This document shows, piece after piece, positions 5,298 to 6,329 of a stretch of DNA of 6,329 nt (position 1 is the stretch's first letter; the number at the start of each line of letters is the position of its first letter). The notes under the pieces are model-generated. The model worked only from the letters and a program-made list of their open reading frames with translations. It was not told where the DNA came from and searched no databases. The translations under genes were made by a program, and so were the position numbers. Source of the DNA: an uncultured Porphyromonas sp. (lineage in GTDB: Bacteria > Bacteroidota > Bacteroidia > Bacteroidales > Porphyromonadaceae); the NCBI GenBank assembly GCA_945965245.1, contig CAMFNC010000184.1, positions 1 to 6,329 on the forward strand. The letters run 5' to 3'.

Positions 5298-6329
5298 ATG
5301 AAAAAGATTTTAGTAAGTGCTTGCGCGCTGGCCGCCTTGGCTCTCACCTTCGCAAGCTGTAACAAGAATGACGATGTTAAGACATCTGAAAAAGACAAAT
5401 CTGTGGAACTGACAATCAATCTGCCCGCTTTTGATTCTTCCATGCGTTTGCTGGGTGATAAAACCACCAACGGCGATTATCCCAAGGTGCAGGCAGGCGA
5501 TGTGCTCACAGTAATCGGTCACAGTGGAAGCGATGCCCTCTCTCCTCGCACTAACGTTACAACGGTAACTTTGACCGGTACTTCCGACCCACACAAATTC
5601 ACGGGTACTGCCGCTATGATGGCCGGAACCACTTTTATCGAAGTAGTGGCTTATGACGACAATGCCACACTGACCAAAAATGTCAATACCCGTCAGGGTG
5701 ATGCCAAAGACGGAGTTAAGGTTCGTCTGATTGGTGGCGGTGCGGTTGTGGCCGGTCCTCCCGCCACTTGTGCCGTAACAATCAATCCCGAAATGGCTCG
5801 CATCGAAGTTGTAGGTCAGTTAAAACCCACCTCCGGTACTTTCTCCAACTTAGCCGAACTCAAGTTACATGCCAGTTATCTGAATAATATCAAGACAGAC
5901 CGTGATGCAGTGGCTCTCACTCGCATTGCCACTGCTCTTGTTACATGGAATCCTGCTTTTACTGCTTCTGGTACATTCTTTGCCATGACACAGGATTATT
6001 CTCCGGAAATTACGGATATGTCCATTGACTTCCCCGGTGGTAAGACTTGCGATGGCTATAACTTCTTTCCTCAGGAATTACCTGCTCCTCTTCCCTCTCC
6101 TTTGACCAAGGATAATGTTTCTCCGACTTCTCCGCACTTTATCCTCAAGGTTTCTTATAAAACCAAAGCCGTGGGTGCTGTTGCTGTAAATGATGTTTAC
6201 CTCAATGTTGTGGCGCTCAAGGATAAGAGCACAAATAACTACATCACCAAGTTTGAAGCAGGTAAGGTATATCAATTCGACCTTAAAGATATTGCCGACC
6301 TGATGGACAGTCTGAATCCTCCCGTTACG
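5298..6329 (+). CDS. Fimbrillin lipoprotein (FimA/Mfa1-type pilus subunit), 3' end beyond the window
   Basis: The frame is open from ATG 5298 to the last base, 344 residues so far. The N-terminus is a lipoprotein signal (MKK, hydrophobic core, FASC) with the lipidated cysteine at residue 21, followed by Asn-Lys-Asn-Asp-Asp. The VELTINLP strand (36-43) and Arg50 correspond in position to the propeptide and processing Arg of Porphyromonas FimA and Mfa1. A segment reading INPEMARIEV and a late FEAGKVYQFDL strand are typical of fimbrillin N- and C-terminal domains. In this pilus class (type V), subunits are exported as lipoproteins, cut after an Arg or Lys at the cell surface and joined by strand exchange. 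The length implies that only the last few tens of residues are missing. Whether it is the stalk or a tip subunit cannot be settled without the downstream genes. Confidence 0.87.
   Translation, partial: MKKILVSACALAALALTFASCNKNDDVKTSEKDKSVELTINLPAFDSSMRLLGDKTTNGDYPKVQAGDVLTVIGHSGSDALSPRTNVTTVTLTGTSDPHKFTGTAAMMAGTTFIEVVAYDDNATLTKNVNTRQGDAKDGVKVRLIGGGAVVAGPPATCAVTINPEMARIEVVGQLKPTSGTFSNLAELKLHASYLNNIKTDRDAVALTRIATALVTWNPAFTASGTFFAMTQDYSPEITDMSIDFPGGKTCDGYNFFPQELPAPLPSPLTKDNVSPTSPHFILKVSYKTKAVGAVAVNDVYLNVVALKDKSTNNYITKFEAGKVYQFDLKDIADLMDSLNPPVT

Overview
The window looks like Bacteroidales chromosomal DNA (Bacteroides, Parabacteroides, Prevotella or Porphyromonas type). The evidence is the protein families: a DUF3575 protein, a DUF3868/OmpA-like protein and a FimA/Mfa1-type fimbrillin lipoprotein in a row, plus a Bacteroidetes-style tyrosine recombinase. 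Start codons lack Shine-Dalgarno sequences and have A/T-rich leaders, and the best promoter-like sites fit the TTTG / TAnnTTTG pattern of this phylum rather than sigma70. The species cannot be named from this sequence.

Layout. (1) 1-1070, plus strand: the end of an ABC import operon, with the 3' part of an ATPase gene overlapping a complete SsuC/TauC-like permease gene by 4 bp. (2) 1082-2338, minus strand: a complete 418-residue tyrosine site-specific recombinase, convergent with the permease. (3) 2339-3076: a 738-bp A/T-rich stretch without genes. It contains two perfect 31-bp inverted repeats (2501-2531 and 3021-3051) around a 489-bp segment. (4) 3077-6329, plus strand: a fimbrial operon of a DUF3575 outer-membrane protein, a DUF3868 + OmpA-like + TPR-like protein, and a fimbrillin gene that runs off the right edge.

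How it fits together. The recombinase, the inverted repeats and a promoter-bearing segment directly in front of the pilus operon form what looks like a self-contained phase-variation switch. The recombinase should invert 2532-3020 and so connect or disconnect a promoter from the pilus genes. The best promoter match inside the segment (2578-2608) points left, toward the recombinase, and two terminator-like hairpins behind it point the same way. My inference is that this copy is in the pilus-OFF orientation, and that inversion would put the promoter about 100 bp upstream of the first pilus gene. The ABC genes appear unrelated to the switch.
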